From the NCBI GenBank assembly GCA_030268105.1, contig BSDZ01000014.1, positions 3,663,501-3,727,500 of the forward strand: 64,000 nucleotides of DNA, in the 5' to 3' direction. A program made the position numbers and the translations under genes. Shown in pieces: positions 25,685 to 36,212 of the stretch; positions within the stretch are counted from its first letter, which is position 1, and each line of letters starts with the position of its first letter. The notes under the pieces are model-generated. The model searched no databases. It saw only the letters and a program-made list of their open reading frames with translations, and was not told the DNA's origin. The stretch comes from Volvox africanus. Its lineage: Eukaryota > Chlorophyta > Chlorophyceae > Chlamydomonadales > Volvocaceae.

Positions 25685-25708
25685 AAACCCTAGAACCCTA
25701 AAACCCTC
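25685..25708. repeat. Telomere-like CCCTAAAA tract after the oligopeptidase fragment
   Basis: Three units (one mutated to CCCTAGAA), same orientation as the tract at 23670, 70 bp before the start of the duplicated PHYLLO segment. Confidence 0.85.
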
Positions 25709-25777
25709 GTTTTCACAACCCTATATCGTCACATACCGCGCAGGGGTCATGGCGCTGAAGGGCGACATCATGGTGGT

Positions 25778-27067
25778 TCGATGGCGGCACCCCCGGTGTC
25801 CCGTGGGTGTATGTGGCGGCTCACACCCTGCGTCACGACCCGTCTCATTTAGTCACCCACCGAGCCGTCATGACGATGCCGGAGTTCCGGGACGCGGTGG
25901 TGGACCCCGCGATGGCAGCGGCTGGCGCAAGGGGCCCACGGCAGTTCGGCAGTCATTGTAATGGTTTCGGCGCCGCCACTGACCCGTGGGTCCATGTGAG
26001 CTCCTACGGCCGGCTGTTGCTGCAGCTGGATGAAGCTGTGACGCACGAGGTGCATACGGGAAGGGTCGAAGTCAGGGAAGGGAAGGCTAAGAGTCATTTA
26101 CCCTGTTTATGTGTTGTGTTTGGGGGCGGGGCGTTGAATTCTTTGTTCGTAATATGGGCACTGCTGTGGTCGGCCTCGGCCTTGGGCTCACGCTCGGGCT
26201 CGGGCTCGGGATCAGGATCGGCATCGGGATTGGGATCTGGATCTGGATCTGGATTGGGATCGGGATCGGGATCGGGATTGGGATCGGGATTGGGATCGGG
26301 ATCGGGATCGGGATCGGGATTGGGATCGGGATTGGGATCGGGATCGGGATCGGGATTGGGATCGGGATCGGGATCGGGATCGGGATCGGGATCGGGATAG
26401 GGATCGGGATCGGGATAGGGATCGGGATTGGGATCGGGATTGGGATCGGGATTGGGATCAGGATCGGGATTGGTATCGGGATTGGTTGGTTATCTCGGCA
26501 TTTCTGGTGAGCCATACGCATTTTCAATGTGCCCATCGTGACATTGGCTTATTTGATGTTATCAACTTCGTATACACACACTGAGTCTGCCTTCATGTGC
26601 ACCTTAGATATGGAGTCACGGTCCCACAGCTGTGATGCACCGTCCCATGGGTCGTTAAGACATATCCCTAGTGCCGGCCTTCTTATGGGCTACGCTTTAC
26701 TCGCTCTTTGCCGCCAATCTCCCGATCAGGGGATTGCCGAATCCGCATCCCTCAACGTTCTCCTGGCTTTCTGTTATCTGTGCCGTACCCCCAGGTTGAT
26801 GCGGCGTTGGCCTCCCTGGAGTCCATCTCTGAGCCCTTCATTGCGCGCGCGTTGGCTCGTTCACTGCCCGGGGGCCACGGCCTCTTTATCGGTAATAGCA
26901 TGCCCATTCGCGACATGGACATGTACGCCAGTCCGCCGCTGCCGTCACCGTCGTCGGTGCTGTCGGCGTCGTCGCCGGCGGTGCAGCAACAGCAGATGGC
27001 GGTGACGGCGTCAGCCGTGGTGGGGGTGCCGGTGGCGGCTAACCGCGGCGCCAGCGGTATTGATGGG
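25778..27067 (+). pseudogene. Duplicated PHYLLO segment (MenD exons 18-19, copy A)
   Basis: Direct-orientation copy of 47588-48973. It starts 19 nt inside exon 18, contains all of intron 18 and ends 19 nt before the end of exon 19, so both outer splice sites were left behind while the internal intron is intact. Outside the microsatellite I count about four substitutions per kilobase: two in the exon 18 part, two in the intron, none in the exon 19 part. The copy is 96 bp shorter only because the ATCGGG array is shorter. It encodes the MenD pieces [10 protein letters not shown] and [12 protein letters not shown] but no complete domain. Copy B lies in frame in the complete gene, so B is the source and A the derivative. 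Confidence 0.95.
26190..26488. repeat. (ATCGGG/ATTGGG)n hexanucleotide microsatellite, copy A
   Basis: Hexamer array in the duplicated intron. It makes Gly-Ile or Gly-Ser repeat frames with no meaning. Confidence 0.95.
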
Positions 27068-28988
27068 ATATTGCCGTATTTCATCATTTTCCGGACCGAG
27101 CACCATCCCGGGTGAGTGGCGCTGGTTCAATCTGCGGGTGGCTGCACACGATAACCCAAATTCTCATGCACGTTCTATTGTTGTACTCCGCTGGTGTACG
27201 CCGGAGCGCTCATTACCTTTGCCCTTCATCCGTCCGGCCGGGTGACAGTGTGTCGAACAGCTGCCCTGTTGGGTGTCTGGAGGGCCGCGCATGTGGTGGC
27301 TGCTCAGTGTGCAGCATGCAAGCCGGCCGTGTCAAGGCAGCTTGCGAACATTGCTGCAAACCCAAAGGACGGCCCTGTTTGCACCAATGGGGATAGAGGT
27401 GTGGTCTGATGGCTTGGCAGTTCGTGGGGTGACCGGTGGGTCATGCGATTTAGGTTCTCAAAACCGAGACACGCACGACACGCGTTTTCTTTATATGTCG
27501 GGTCCATGTATGTGACCTCCTGCAACCTGCGCCTTTTTGAAAAAGGAAAGGGATAGGCTGGGTCCGGTACTTTGTCACTGGAAAATAACTTGATACTAGG
27601 AAGTGGGTTCCAAAGCGTGCCGCTTTGGAGGGGGAACTTGGATAGGCGGATATCACTGCGGGTTGGACGGCTGGATAACGGTTTGGCCCAGCGCCCATGG
27701 GCACGTGCATGGATTGTGGGACTGCGCATATCGTGCTCTTGATCCTCATGGAAAATTGAGGTGACTCAACGTAATACGTATCGCCTAGTATCGCGGTGCT
27801 AATTACAACATGCTAGGTGAAAATGTGGGCACGTGGGCCGTGAACCTACTCGCAGTGTGAAAGGTCGGCAACAATGAGCCAAATAGGTTAACATGATGTG
27901 CCGAAGGTGCCCGTGGTCGTGTGATAGTGGTCGTTGCTGATCGGGTGTGGGAGACACGCATCCAATCATTCTGCGCAACCTGAATCCTTACCGCTAGGCT
28001 TAAGTCGCTGTTTTCGTGCATATAGCGCAATTAAGTGCCTGGCGTATAATACCCCAGGCTTCAAGTTTTCGGTAGCTATTGTCGGCTCAAGGGCTACCGG
28101 AATGTCCTACAGGTCACTGCAGAGGCACGACTGAAACATGCGGTAAGATTGCAATTTTGTATCCGATTTGCATTGTATGGCAGCGTCCGAGATCCACCTG
28201 CATAGGCTAAGACATGAACATAAAGCGGCAGCAACCGACGAGACTCCCATGTTTGCCCATGAGTAATACGGATTATGATCATTTATCTTACAAGGCAACA
28301 AACTTTCAAGGGTGCCATCATGTTGAAATGTCATGTGGGTCCAGTTTGTGGACGACGGAACGATGCAAAACGGGTATAGGGGGCAGCGGACTCGTCCAGG
28401 AAGAGTTGCGCATTATAGACGCCCGTGGTTACGTGAAAATATAACATGCGCTTTACAACATGTCCCTCTTCCCATTAAATTATGTACGGCAAGGTTTATT
28501 TGGTCCCGGAGCGAAATACACGCGCCTTTTGGTTTTGGTTTTAGTCCTTGCCCTGTATCTCTACGGAGCTTTCCCATCAACAGATCGCGCTTGCGCATCA
28601 AACCCTTTAAAGGCAACTCGTGATCTTTAAGTATTCATCGGGGACCCTAGTCCGACGAGCGATACCTCGGCCGCGCTCTTACCCTACCCAAGCAGGTGGC
28701 ACGCTAGGGATTTTAAAAATAATGCGAACATCGAAGACGCAGATTCCTCGCATGCAGCAGCAGGAAACTTCTTCCAAGGGCCCTCTGGGGGCTGTCGCAC
28801 CGGCCACGACGTCACGATGCACAGGATTGCCTACTCAAGGGTGCGCACCGTCATAGGGACAGGTTTAGCCGATGATTTTGAAGCAGCTGTGTTTATTTGC
28901 TTACAATGTGCGGCTGCTACACCAGCACCGGACGTCGGGGTGTGTGCTGGCATGACAGCGAATGGAAGCCCAATTAATTCAAATGCAG
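27068..28988. other. Region after the PHYLLO copy, no gene recognised
   Basis: Sequence past 27067 no longer matches PHYLLO and does not resume prolyl oligopeptidase. A plus-strand frame around 28700-28840 could be an upstream exon of the tail-anchored protein gene, but I cannot support its limits. Confidence 0.4.
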
Positions 28989-30802
28989 GCCTCCAATTAA
29001 TTCAAATGCGCGCCCGACAACAAGTGCTGTTTCGGGGCTTTCCTCGACGACGCGTGCGAGTCCGTGCACGGGCCTTCCGAAGTTCACGTCCATTTGTAAG
29101 GTGAAGTCCCCATTGCCCAAGGTCAAGCTTCCGAAAGATGCTGCTGCGGATGAAGCTGCTGAGCGGAGCGGCCCTCCTAGCCCCAACGTGATCACCACAA
29201 GGTAGGCTGCTGGGAAACTTTTAGCGCCCGCCTTTGAGTTCGTGACCTATCTTGGGCAGGATTGGGCCGACCCAGATCGCGGCAAGGGTCCAGATTACAG
29301 AAACCTCATGGATTGAACCATGATAGTATCATACAACTTCGTTTGCGTCTTGGTGAAATCTTCGTTAGTTTTATCGATTCCTTCGCTGAACTCAGTGGCG
29401 ATCAATGACACTGGCTTGTTTACCAGTATTAAATTATCTGCTGCATTGAGGAAATTATTCAAGCCTCACCACGTTCTCTCGGATTTAAATCTTGAATGAC
29501 GCCCTGCGAGTTCGGAAGCAGTTGTGTCCTATCTCAACAATCACAGCCGTAACATTCACCCAGCAAAGCGCAGTTGCTCAGCCAGCCCCCCGTTGAACGC
29601 CACCAGCTTATAAATGCATGCAAGTGCTAGTCTGGATAGTAGTAGTTCGCAGGCCATGCGGCCCATCCGACAGCTGCGCGGTTAGGATTATTTCGCTGCT
29701 GCGGCCGAAGCCCAACTCCCTCCGTCCCGCATGCGCCAGTAACTCACCACAGGCAGTGTTAGCCGCAACTTAAACACTCGCCGACGGACTAATGGAACTT
29801 GTTTAGACTAGGTGCTTATGGGACTTCCGCGGTCCTTCTTGTATTGAAACCCACATGGGTGCGTTGTTTAAGCACTAACCACCATCACTACAATTGTCGT
29901 ACATGATGACAGTGACCTGACCAGCACTGGAGTTTCTTCGGAGGGAAGCAATTTGTCCAGCAGCTCAGGAAGCACGCCAATGCCGCCAGCAGCCGTGACG
30001 GTCATGGAGGCAGCCGTGCTTCCGCTCCCTCCCACTCCAGTGGCATCCATGCCCACATTTGAAGTATCCCATGTCGCTGTGCCGACACTTGCTACCGGCC
30101 AGACTGCGTTTCAGCCATGCATGCCTGCTGATACATTTACTGCGCAACCACGCTGTACACCTGCCAAGACCGCCACAACAGCCCCGGAGGGGCTGAGGCG
30201 TGAGATTGCGGACATTCTTAGCGGGCCCGAAGGTGCCCAGGTGAGGCTCGGCATGAGGCCATGTTAATGATAATAAGTATTTCCTAGGTGATGCACGAAT
30301 ACAGAGTTCAAATTAAATGAAGTGTTGGGAGCAAAGAATCTTTGGCCTTTTTTTATGCCTACATCACAATGCAGATATGGGTAACTGGCATCTTTGCTGA
30401 TTGGCTGCAAACTGGCCAAACACGTTGTGTTGCTCTGCCAGTGCTGGCACACCACACCCTTGTTCCACTTCTACACCGTGGCCACTACCAAAGCGCTGGT
30501 CGTGTGATGATTTACCTTCACCTTCTCTGCAGGTGCTGGCATCTGTCATTGCTAATATGAAAGGTGGTGGTGGTGGCGCCAGTGGCAGTGGCAGCGATGG
30601 CCCTGGTGGCTCTACAGTGTCTGGCGGCGGCGCACGACCACCATCACAGCGTGCCCGCATTCCCTTATGGGTCTTGGCCATGGTTGTTCTGCTGCTAATG
30701 ATCTTTGCACTTGCTCTCTGTTTGGCCTTGCTCGTCTGGGAACTCATGACCCAGCGAGCGATTGGCTATCCAACGACCTGGCCAAGCCGGTCTGAGCTAT
30801 AG
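28989..30802 (+). CDS. Unrecognised tail-anchored protein, C-terminal exons
   Basis: Two well-supported exons: about 29871-30240, and 30533-30802 ending in a TAG stop, joined in phase 0 by a GT-AG intron. The first is Ser/Thr/Pro/Ala-rich and ends GLRREIADILSGPEGAQ. The second has a Gly/Ser linker, then a basic PPSQRARIP, a hydrophobic segment of about 27 residues (LWVLAMVVLLLMIFALALCL plus more) and a 20-residue polar end. That is the layout of a C-terminal tail anchor. A possible earlier exon is 28989-29201 (contains LPKVKLPKDAAADEAAERSG), but its phase does not fit directly, so at least one exon is missing from my model. I do not recognise the family; a VAP-like or SNARE-like membrane protein is conceivable but no signature domain is visible. 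Confidence 0.5.
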
Positions 30803-31282
30803 CCGGCCGCAAGGACGTCGTATGCATGGGGCATATGGAACAGTACATTTCACACAGGCAAGCTATCCATGGATTCTGACCGGTATCTGCACATGTCAAT
30901 TTGCACACATGCGCATAGCCACATGCGCATAGCCACACATGCGCATAGCCACACAAGCGTGAAATGTTTTTGTGCCTGACGCTGACACTGTGAGCGAGCT
31001 AAGAGAAGAGGTGGAAGGAGCAAATATAGTCTTGCTCACAATGTAGTTTGGTGCCGTGTCTGTACAGTACGTCCTGCAGGGCCAGAAATTTATGCAGGGA
31101 AGAACGGGCGGCATGTCTGGTTTGGGTCTCATGTCAACAGATGCCATGAGCGATGCCGTGGCGGACAGAACAGACGTATTGTTGCAGGTAGATCTTATAT
31201 CATTGGGATTCAGGATTCGTGCATACTTCGGATAGAGTTGTCCTTCTTGGTGGATGGCTTTGATAGAGTGTCGTGCACATGA

Positions 31283-31423
31283 ACTATACACAACTTGATC
31301 GTCAGTAGTACATCGCTCGGAAACATTCCATGTTCCAAGGGTCCCTCCTGTGCAAAGGGGACCCTTGGAACATGGAATGTTGTTTCCGAACGACGTACTA
31401 CTGACGATCAAGTTATGTATAGT
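31283..31423. repeat. Long near-perfect inverted repeat (63-66 bp arms)
   Basis: Arms 31283-31345 and 31358-31423 are complementary apart from about three mismatches and one 3-nt insertion, around a 12-nt loop. An RNA of either strand would fold into one long hairpin. No coding frame and no clear target-site duplication at the ends. Confidence 0.9.
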
Positions 31424-31650
31424 CGCGGCCGAAAGTGCGAGGGGAAATAGGTGCTGCTGGGGAGTAGGGTGCTGTTTGTCTGTCTGTATCCACATCCTTG
31501 GGGAGCCAGCAATTGCATAAAGGGTTATTTCACAAGGATGATGGGTGAGGTGGGACGAAAGATACTAAAGAGTGGAGCGGCTTAACTTCACGCAGCATCA
31601 TTGATGGGAGGTGTAAGATAATATTTTCAGCACTTGAACGACAATATTTG

Positions 31651-31655
31651 TTACA
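31651..31655 (-). promoter_or_regulatory. Candidate poly(A) signal TGTAA for the GST-domain gene
   Basis: Reads TGTAA on the minus strand about 520 bp after the stop at 32173. Confidence 0.4.
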
Positions 31656-32172
31656 AGAATGCTCTTTTACATCAGACTGGCAAAATGTCTCTAGACCGGT
31701 CAAACCAGTATTGCATTGGCTTAGACACCCAACCAGGCCCATGCACCCATTTCTCCTGTCACGCGGCTTGTCTTCGAGCTTCGAGCCAACCTCTTTTGTG
31801 ATGGGTACCCTGGGTCTCATCGCACAATATGCTGCCCCTCATTATGTATATATATGTACCTCATTAATGCAACATGCTCCCTGCAAGCCCTCTTACGCGC
31901 CAGCTACTGACAAAAGAATGCAAAAAAATTCCATCCCACCCGCCCTCAACAATCTCCAGCGTGCCTACCGTATCACCCAAAACGAATTTGGAATGCTAAA
32001 ACAACGAAGCCCTGCCGGGCCCTGGGGAGTTCAGGAATGCGGTATTCTCACCGTAAGCAAAATGCGTTCCGGAGCATGTGGTTTCAACCATACAAAGTCA
32101 CACACGCTCACACCAAACTTCAGAATGAGGTTTGAATGAGGTTTAAGAATTCTCGATCACAAGCACGTGCGT

Positions 32173-32933
32173 TCAGGCCTTGACGCCGTAAGTGTCATTG
32201 AGATACTTGACCATGGCTGACGACTCAACAAGTAGACACATCGGGTCTTCTAGATACGGAACCTGTATGGGAACATTGGCGAAGAGGACCGGATGTAGGG
32301 GATCAAAACTGGATAAGGCCTGTCCGCACTTGCGGGTGCTATTTGCCCGCGAGAACATGAAGGCTGAGGGGAAGATACATGACACACGGTCACACAAATA
32401 CCCTGACCCTTTCTGCCATAAATACAAGCGACAGGTAATACTCGTGCCGCCGGTGCCTCGCGGCCACACGGCCCACCTGAAACACACCCCGCTTGTCAAG
32501 GAGCTCCTGGTGTTTGGGGCTGCCGCGTGCAATGGTGCGATACGGATACGGCAGCTCCAGCTCGCACAAAACCTATAGTTAAATGACAATTTGGATTTCA
32601 GAAAGAGACAGGGATCCCATCAGAATATCCCCAATTACATGAATGCAACTAGTGGGGTTAACTCCATATCGTTGCCTCCCGGCGCACCCGCAGCTTTCAG
32701 AAGGTGATGCTGAAGGTGATTTCTACCAAGGGATTTTTCACACTGAAACCCTCACAACCTCCTCCTACTCTCTCCTTTACACTCTCCTTCTCCAGCCCAA
32801 GCTTTTCAGACCCATCTTCTCCCATGACCTCACCTCCCGCGCCAGCTTAACGAACGGGCTCATCTCATAACCCCAGAACACCAGCGGCTGCGCGGGCTGG
32901 CGTGACTTGCGGTAACAATTTCCCCGTACCGCC
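32173..32933 (-). CDS. GST N-terminal/thioredoxin-fold protein (plant At5g03880-like), 3' exons
   Basis: Three consecutive minus-strand exons with matching phases: 32933-32834, 32572-32477, 32262-32173 (stop). They give QPLVFWGYEMSPFVKLARE, then VLCELELPYPYRTIARGSPK, then VPYLEDPMCLLVESSAMVKY. These are the GST_N motifs: the beta1 redox-site region (here SPF rather than the CPF/CPYC form), the VPYLEDP cis-proline and ESSA for glutathione contact. Plant homologues carry two such domains in tandem and are plastid-targeted. Here I see only the second, because the upstream exons (donor with two leftover bases) were not found up to 36 kb. The usual cysteine of the active site appears replaced by serine, and the VPYLEDPNTG loop is about three residues shorter, so redox activity is doubtful. 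Confidence 0.8.
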
Positions 32934-33876
32934 CTGAAAAACAACGAGGAAAAGCGAGCAGGAGTGCAGGGCGGAGACGATGACGCCACGTGGCCGTAAG
33001 GCTAGCTACAGCTGGTGGAGACAGCAACTTTCCGTCTGGCCTTTGCCTGGCACTCGCAGCTCCTATATTTTTGCAAATGAGTTTTACAGTGTAATAGACC
33101 CAGCGTCATCTGTATTGGATTTTAGTATTGTATTTTCCCACGCTAAGTCTTCCCTTCCAAACGGGCTATATTAAGTGGCATCCCTCGCCCACGCTGCCTA
33201 GGAGCCAAGTTTTCCTCACGCCAGACCATAACAGCTGCCTTCCCCATTCATTTAATCGGTGACTCGCAACAAGATAGACTTGGGGACTCGCAGCCTGGGC
33301 ACTATCAAAGATTGGCCTTGATTTCCTGTTCCGATACATACTGCGAGAACCAGCAGGCGGCGTTGCTGACATGTGATGATGTCAACGAGGAGGAGTACGA
33401 TATGGCGGACCCGCAGCTTGTGGAACCCATATTTGGCTCGGTAGCTGTCGCTTGCCACCACACTGCCACCTGACCCCGGGATTTCCCCCATGTGACCTTT
33501 CATTGTAACGGACACTTGTGTCACGCCAACCTACCATCCTGCCAACCCACAACATGTGGTTCACTTACTCCACCCACCCAGCCACCCACCCCCAAGCTCC
33601 GGATGCTATGCTTCCGTGAGCGAGATGGCAACTCAAATCATACAATACAGAACATGTGTGTCCATTAGCAACCCATATTCGCCTCCATCGCCTGAGTACC
33701 TGTTGTACTCTCGAGTTGCACGCCTCATCGCACATGCCCATGCACGCGCGGGTAATCACACAGATCCATAGCGCTCAATCGACTGCCAAACAACGGACCA
33801 TCGGCGGTGTGTGTGCGTGCGTAAAGGTGTGGAAGAGGAGTGGACGTTTTCCGCGTGAGGCAGGCTCCCTGCGTGC

Positions 33877-33913
33877 CACTGTATCTCTGACACCTTGCGC
33901 CAGAGATACAGTG
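33877..33913. repeat. Hairpin with perfect 13-bp arms
   Basis: CACTGTATCTCTG at 33877-33889 and its exact complement at 33901-33913, with an 11-nt loop. Confidence 0.85.
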
Positions 33914-35021
33914 TGAGATCTCTGTCCGATGTGGGAGAAGCTAATCGTGGCGCAGGCATTGGGAACATCCATCCATGCACGCTGCTTAGGGGCCCTCAGA
34001 AGTGAAACCATCCTTTCGCTTTATGAACTCCACTGGTGGCGCCTCAGTTTGTCGGTACCCTGACGATAGTAGATGCAAATATATGTATATATGTACACAC
34101 ATGATATATATATCATATGTGATGTATATCATATTTGTTTTACCTCAACGGTGTGAGAAGTGCGATGAGTGAGAGTGGTACCTGCCATCAGAATAAACTC
34201 GTTCTCAACCTGGTCGGTTTTCTACTTGCTAGGGCGGATGCGAACGGGATCCGTAGTGCTCACTCGGTTACATATATAATGCGTATTATTACTGCGAATA
34301 TAGTTAGGAGTCAATCAAACGTTCAACATCAACACGTTTGAATAGCACTACTGCCATGCGGTAGATTACCGGCCCCTCTGGCATTAGGAACTTTGTTTAT
34401 GAGTTGGTAACTACCTACTTGTAGGGTACTTGTAGAGTTTAGTATTGTTACCCCCCCCCCGTAGTAACATTAGAAACACCAGTTAGTCATACCGGTTAGT
34501 AATCCAAGTAATACGTAGTTGGGGAACATTGAGATGACCGCAACAGTTTGATTACTATTACTCGTGTAGGAACCGCAGTCAAATCCATGAACCTAACATT
34601 ACTCTAGATATTCCACAAAAACCGTTTGACAAGGTACGGCACTCTGCCACTGGACGAGCGAGCAAGAAGTGAGTGAGGACGCACGTCACGTACGACCACT
34701 TGCTCGCCAGCTCGTCCAATAGCAAAAGGCCGTACTTGACCTCACACTTTGGCAGGATACATTTCATGTCCTGACTGAACAGCAAGATTACCACGCCTTA
34801 CTCCACCAGCTAGTAGAGTAGATACCTTTATTGACCTCATCGTGTTCCAGGGGCTCCTTAACACCGATAAACTTGTAACTCCAGTCCCGTCATCGCGCCT
34901 TCACTTCAGCTGCCAGGAGCAAAGCGCTGGAGTTTCAAATCTCCAGGATTTGGTCTACGTGGAAAGCCACCAAGCGATCTCCAATTGCTACACTATCAAC
35001 ATACCTGCGAGCGAGGTGAGT

Positions 35022-35067
35022 CTTCTTGATCAAGAAGACATCTATCGCTTCGTGAATCGATAGATGT
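35022..35067. repeat. Two adjacent perfect palindromes
   Basis: A 16-bp palindrome CTTCTTGATCAAGAAG (35022-35037) abuts a hairpin with 10-bp arms ACATCTATCG / CGATAGATGT (35038-35067). Confidence 0.85.
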
Positions 35068-36212
35068 CCATCACCATGGTAGAGGCCAGCAACGGCGGCC
35101 GTATTTTGATGCGTACTATTACAAGTACTAGCACGTGTTCCCAGCCTTAAACAACATCGCGGCTCAGTCTGACTACCGATCCGACGGGGGGGAACCCGGC
35201 AAAGACGCTCTTTTGTCGATATTATTTTAAATATAAAAGTAGTTTTTCCGGGGGGGGGGGGAGGACGAAGATTTGCGTAGCAAAACACTTGTGGATGTCT
35301 AGCGTAAATACGCGTCTAATAGTATGCCTTATATGATGTTCATCAGATATTCTGTTATGGTTTTCATGTTGGTTGGGCCTTGGGCGGCAGTACGGTATGC
35401 ACAGCACAGTCCTGAAGACAGTTACAATGAAGTCCATGGTTTTCAGCTCTTAACAGCCTTGTTTTCGCCCTCTCTAGGAAAATTTTGATTGCCCCTCCCG
35501 AGGCCCTTTGGTGGCATCTTTCACTTGGTAAATTGGTACATTTCTTCGTGTCTAAAGCTCTGGTTCGAAGAAGTCGTCTCTGCGGCAGTAAATTGTCTAA
35601 AGCTACAGAAATTGTGAGAAAAATTTAGGAATGTACCATAACTTACCCAACAGCTTAAATAACGGGAATCGAAGTATATCTTCGCCACTGATGCGGTCAT
35701 GCAACATGGATCCAGTGCCATCATGTACGAGATCCATGGCAACCTCACTTTGCCGCGGAAGGACTGACGGCCTTCGTCGTAATATGAGTGGTAAAGTTTT
35801 AGGTTAAACGTATGCGAATTGATCATTCGATTCCTTTGGATTTTCATGGGAAGTTTAACTTGTTGAGCTATTCCATGACTCACCTGTTTGTGATCCTTGT
35901 TCCATCTAAAAAATAATTCATTTAATTTTATCAATGTGATATTATTGACCGCATAGATATACAAGCCTGCCTTGAAAATCCTGTTAACACAGCACTGCGA
36001 GTTATCCTCGAAAGAGCCGCACGATAGGTTGGTCAAGATTTCCAGAGTATATATAATTGTATGCTCTGGTTTGCAGTGTCGTTTTCGTGTGCTTCGTCTG
36101 TCGTTATATGATACGCTTGCACACCTAATGGGGCGCCGCCGAGCATTTTGCTTTTTCACAACTACATATATTTCTATGCATATGGGTAACGCATTTGGTG
36201 TTGAGATGTTAG

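Larger units (their letters stand above)
30803..32172. other. Spacer with long hairpin; no protein gene recognised
   Basis: It contains the 141-bp inverted repeat at 31283-31423, a short ATGCGCATAGCCAC direct repeat around 30908-30955, and, on the minus strand, TGTAA at 31655-31651 that suits the GST-domain gene. Confidence 0.5.
32934..36212. other. AT-richer region upstream of PHYLLO, no gene recognised
   Basis: It should contain the 5' exons of the GST-domain gene (minus) and the PHYLLO promoter (plus). It holds several palindromes (33877-33913, 35022-35067, an ATAT-rich palindrome at 34085-34135), poly-C and poly-G runs at 34450 and 35250, and a 266-codon open frame on the minus strand (36321-35521) that matches nothing known to me. 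Confidence 0.4.

Noticed and set aside
23670..25708. True chromosome end
   Set aside because: The telomere-like tracts are only 2-4 units long and gene sequence continues on both sides.
25807..26400. Functional second MenD gene
   Set aside because: Only parts of two exons are present; the outer splice sites and the rest of the domain are missing.
26087..26536. Ile-Pro / Ile-Gly repeat proteins
   Set aside because: Produced on both strands by the ATCGGG hexamer array; the same occurs at 47897-48442.
28974..29198. Minus-strand protein of 74 aa
   Set aside because: Open on both strands; the plus-strand reading fits the neighbouring exons of the tail-anchored protein better, though this is not certain.
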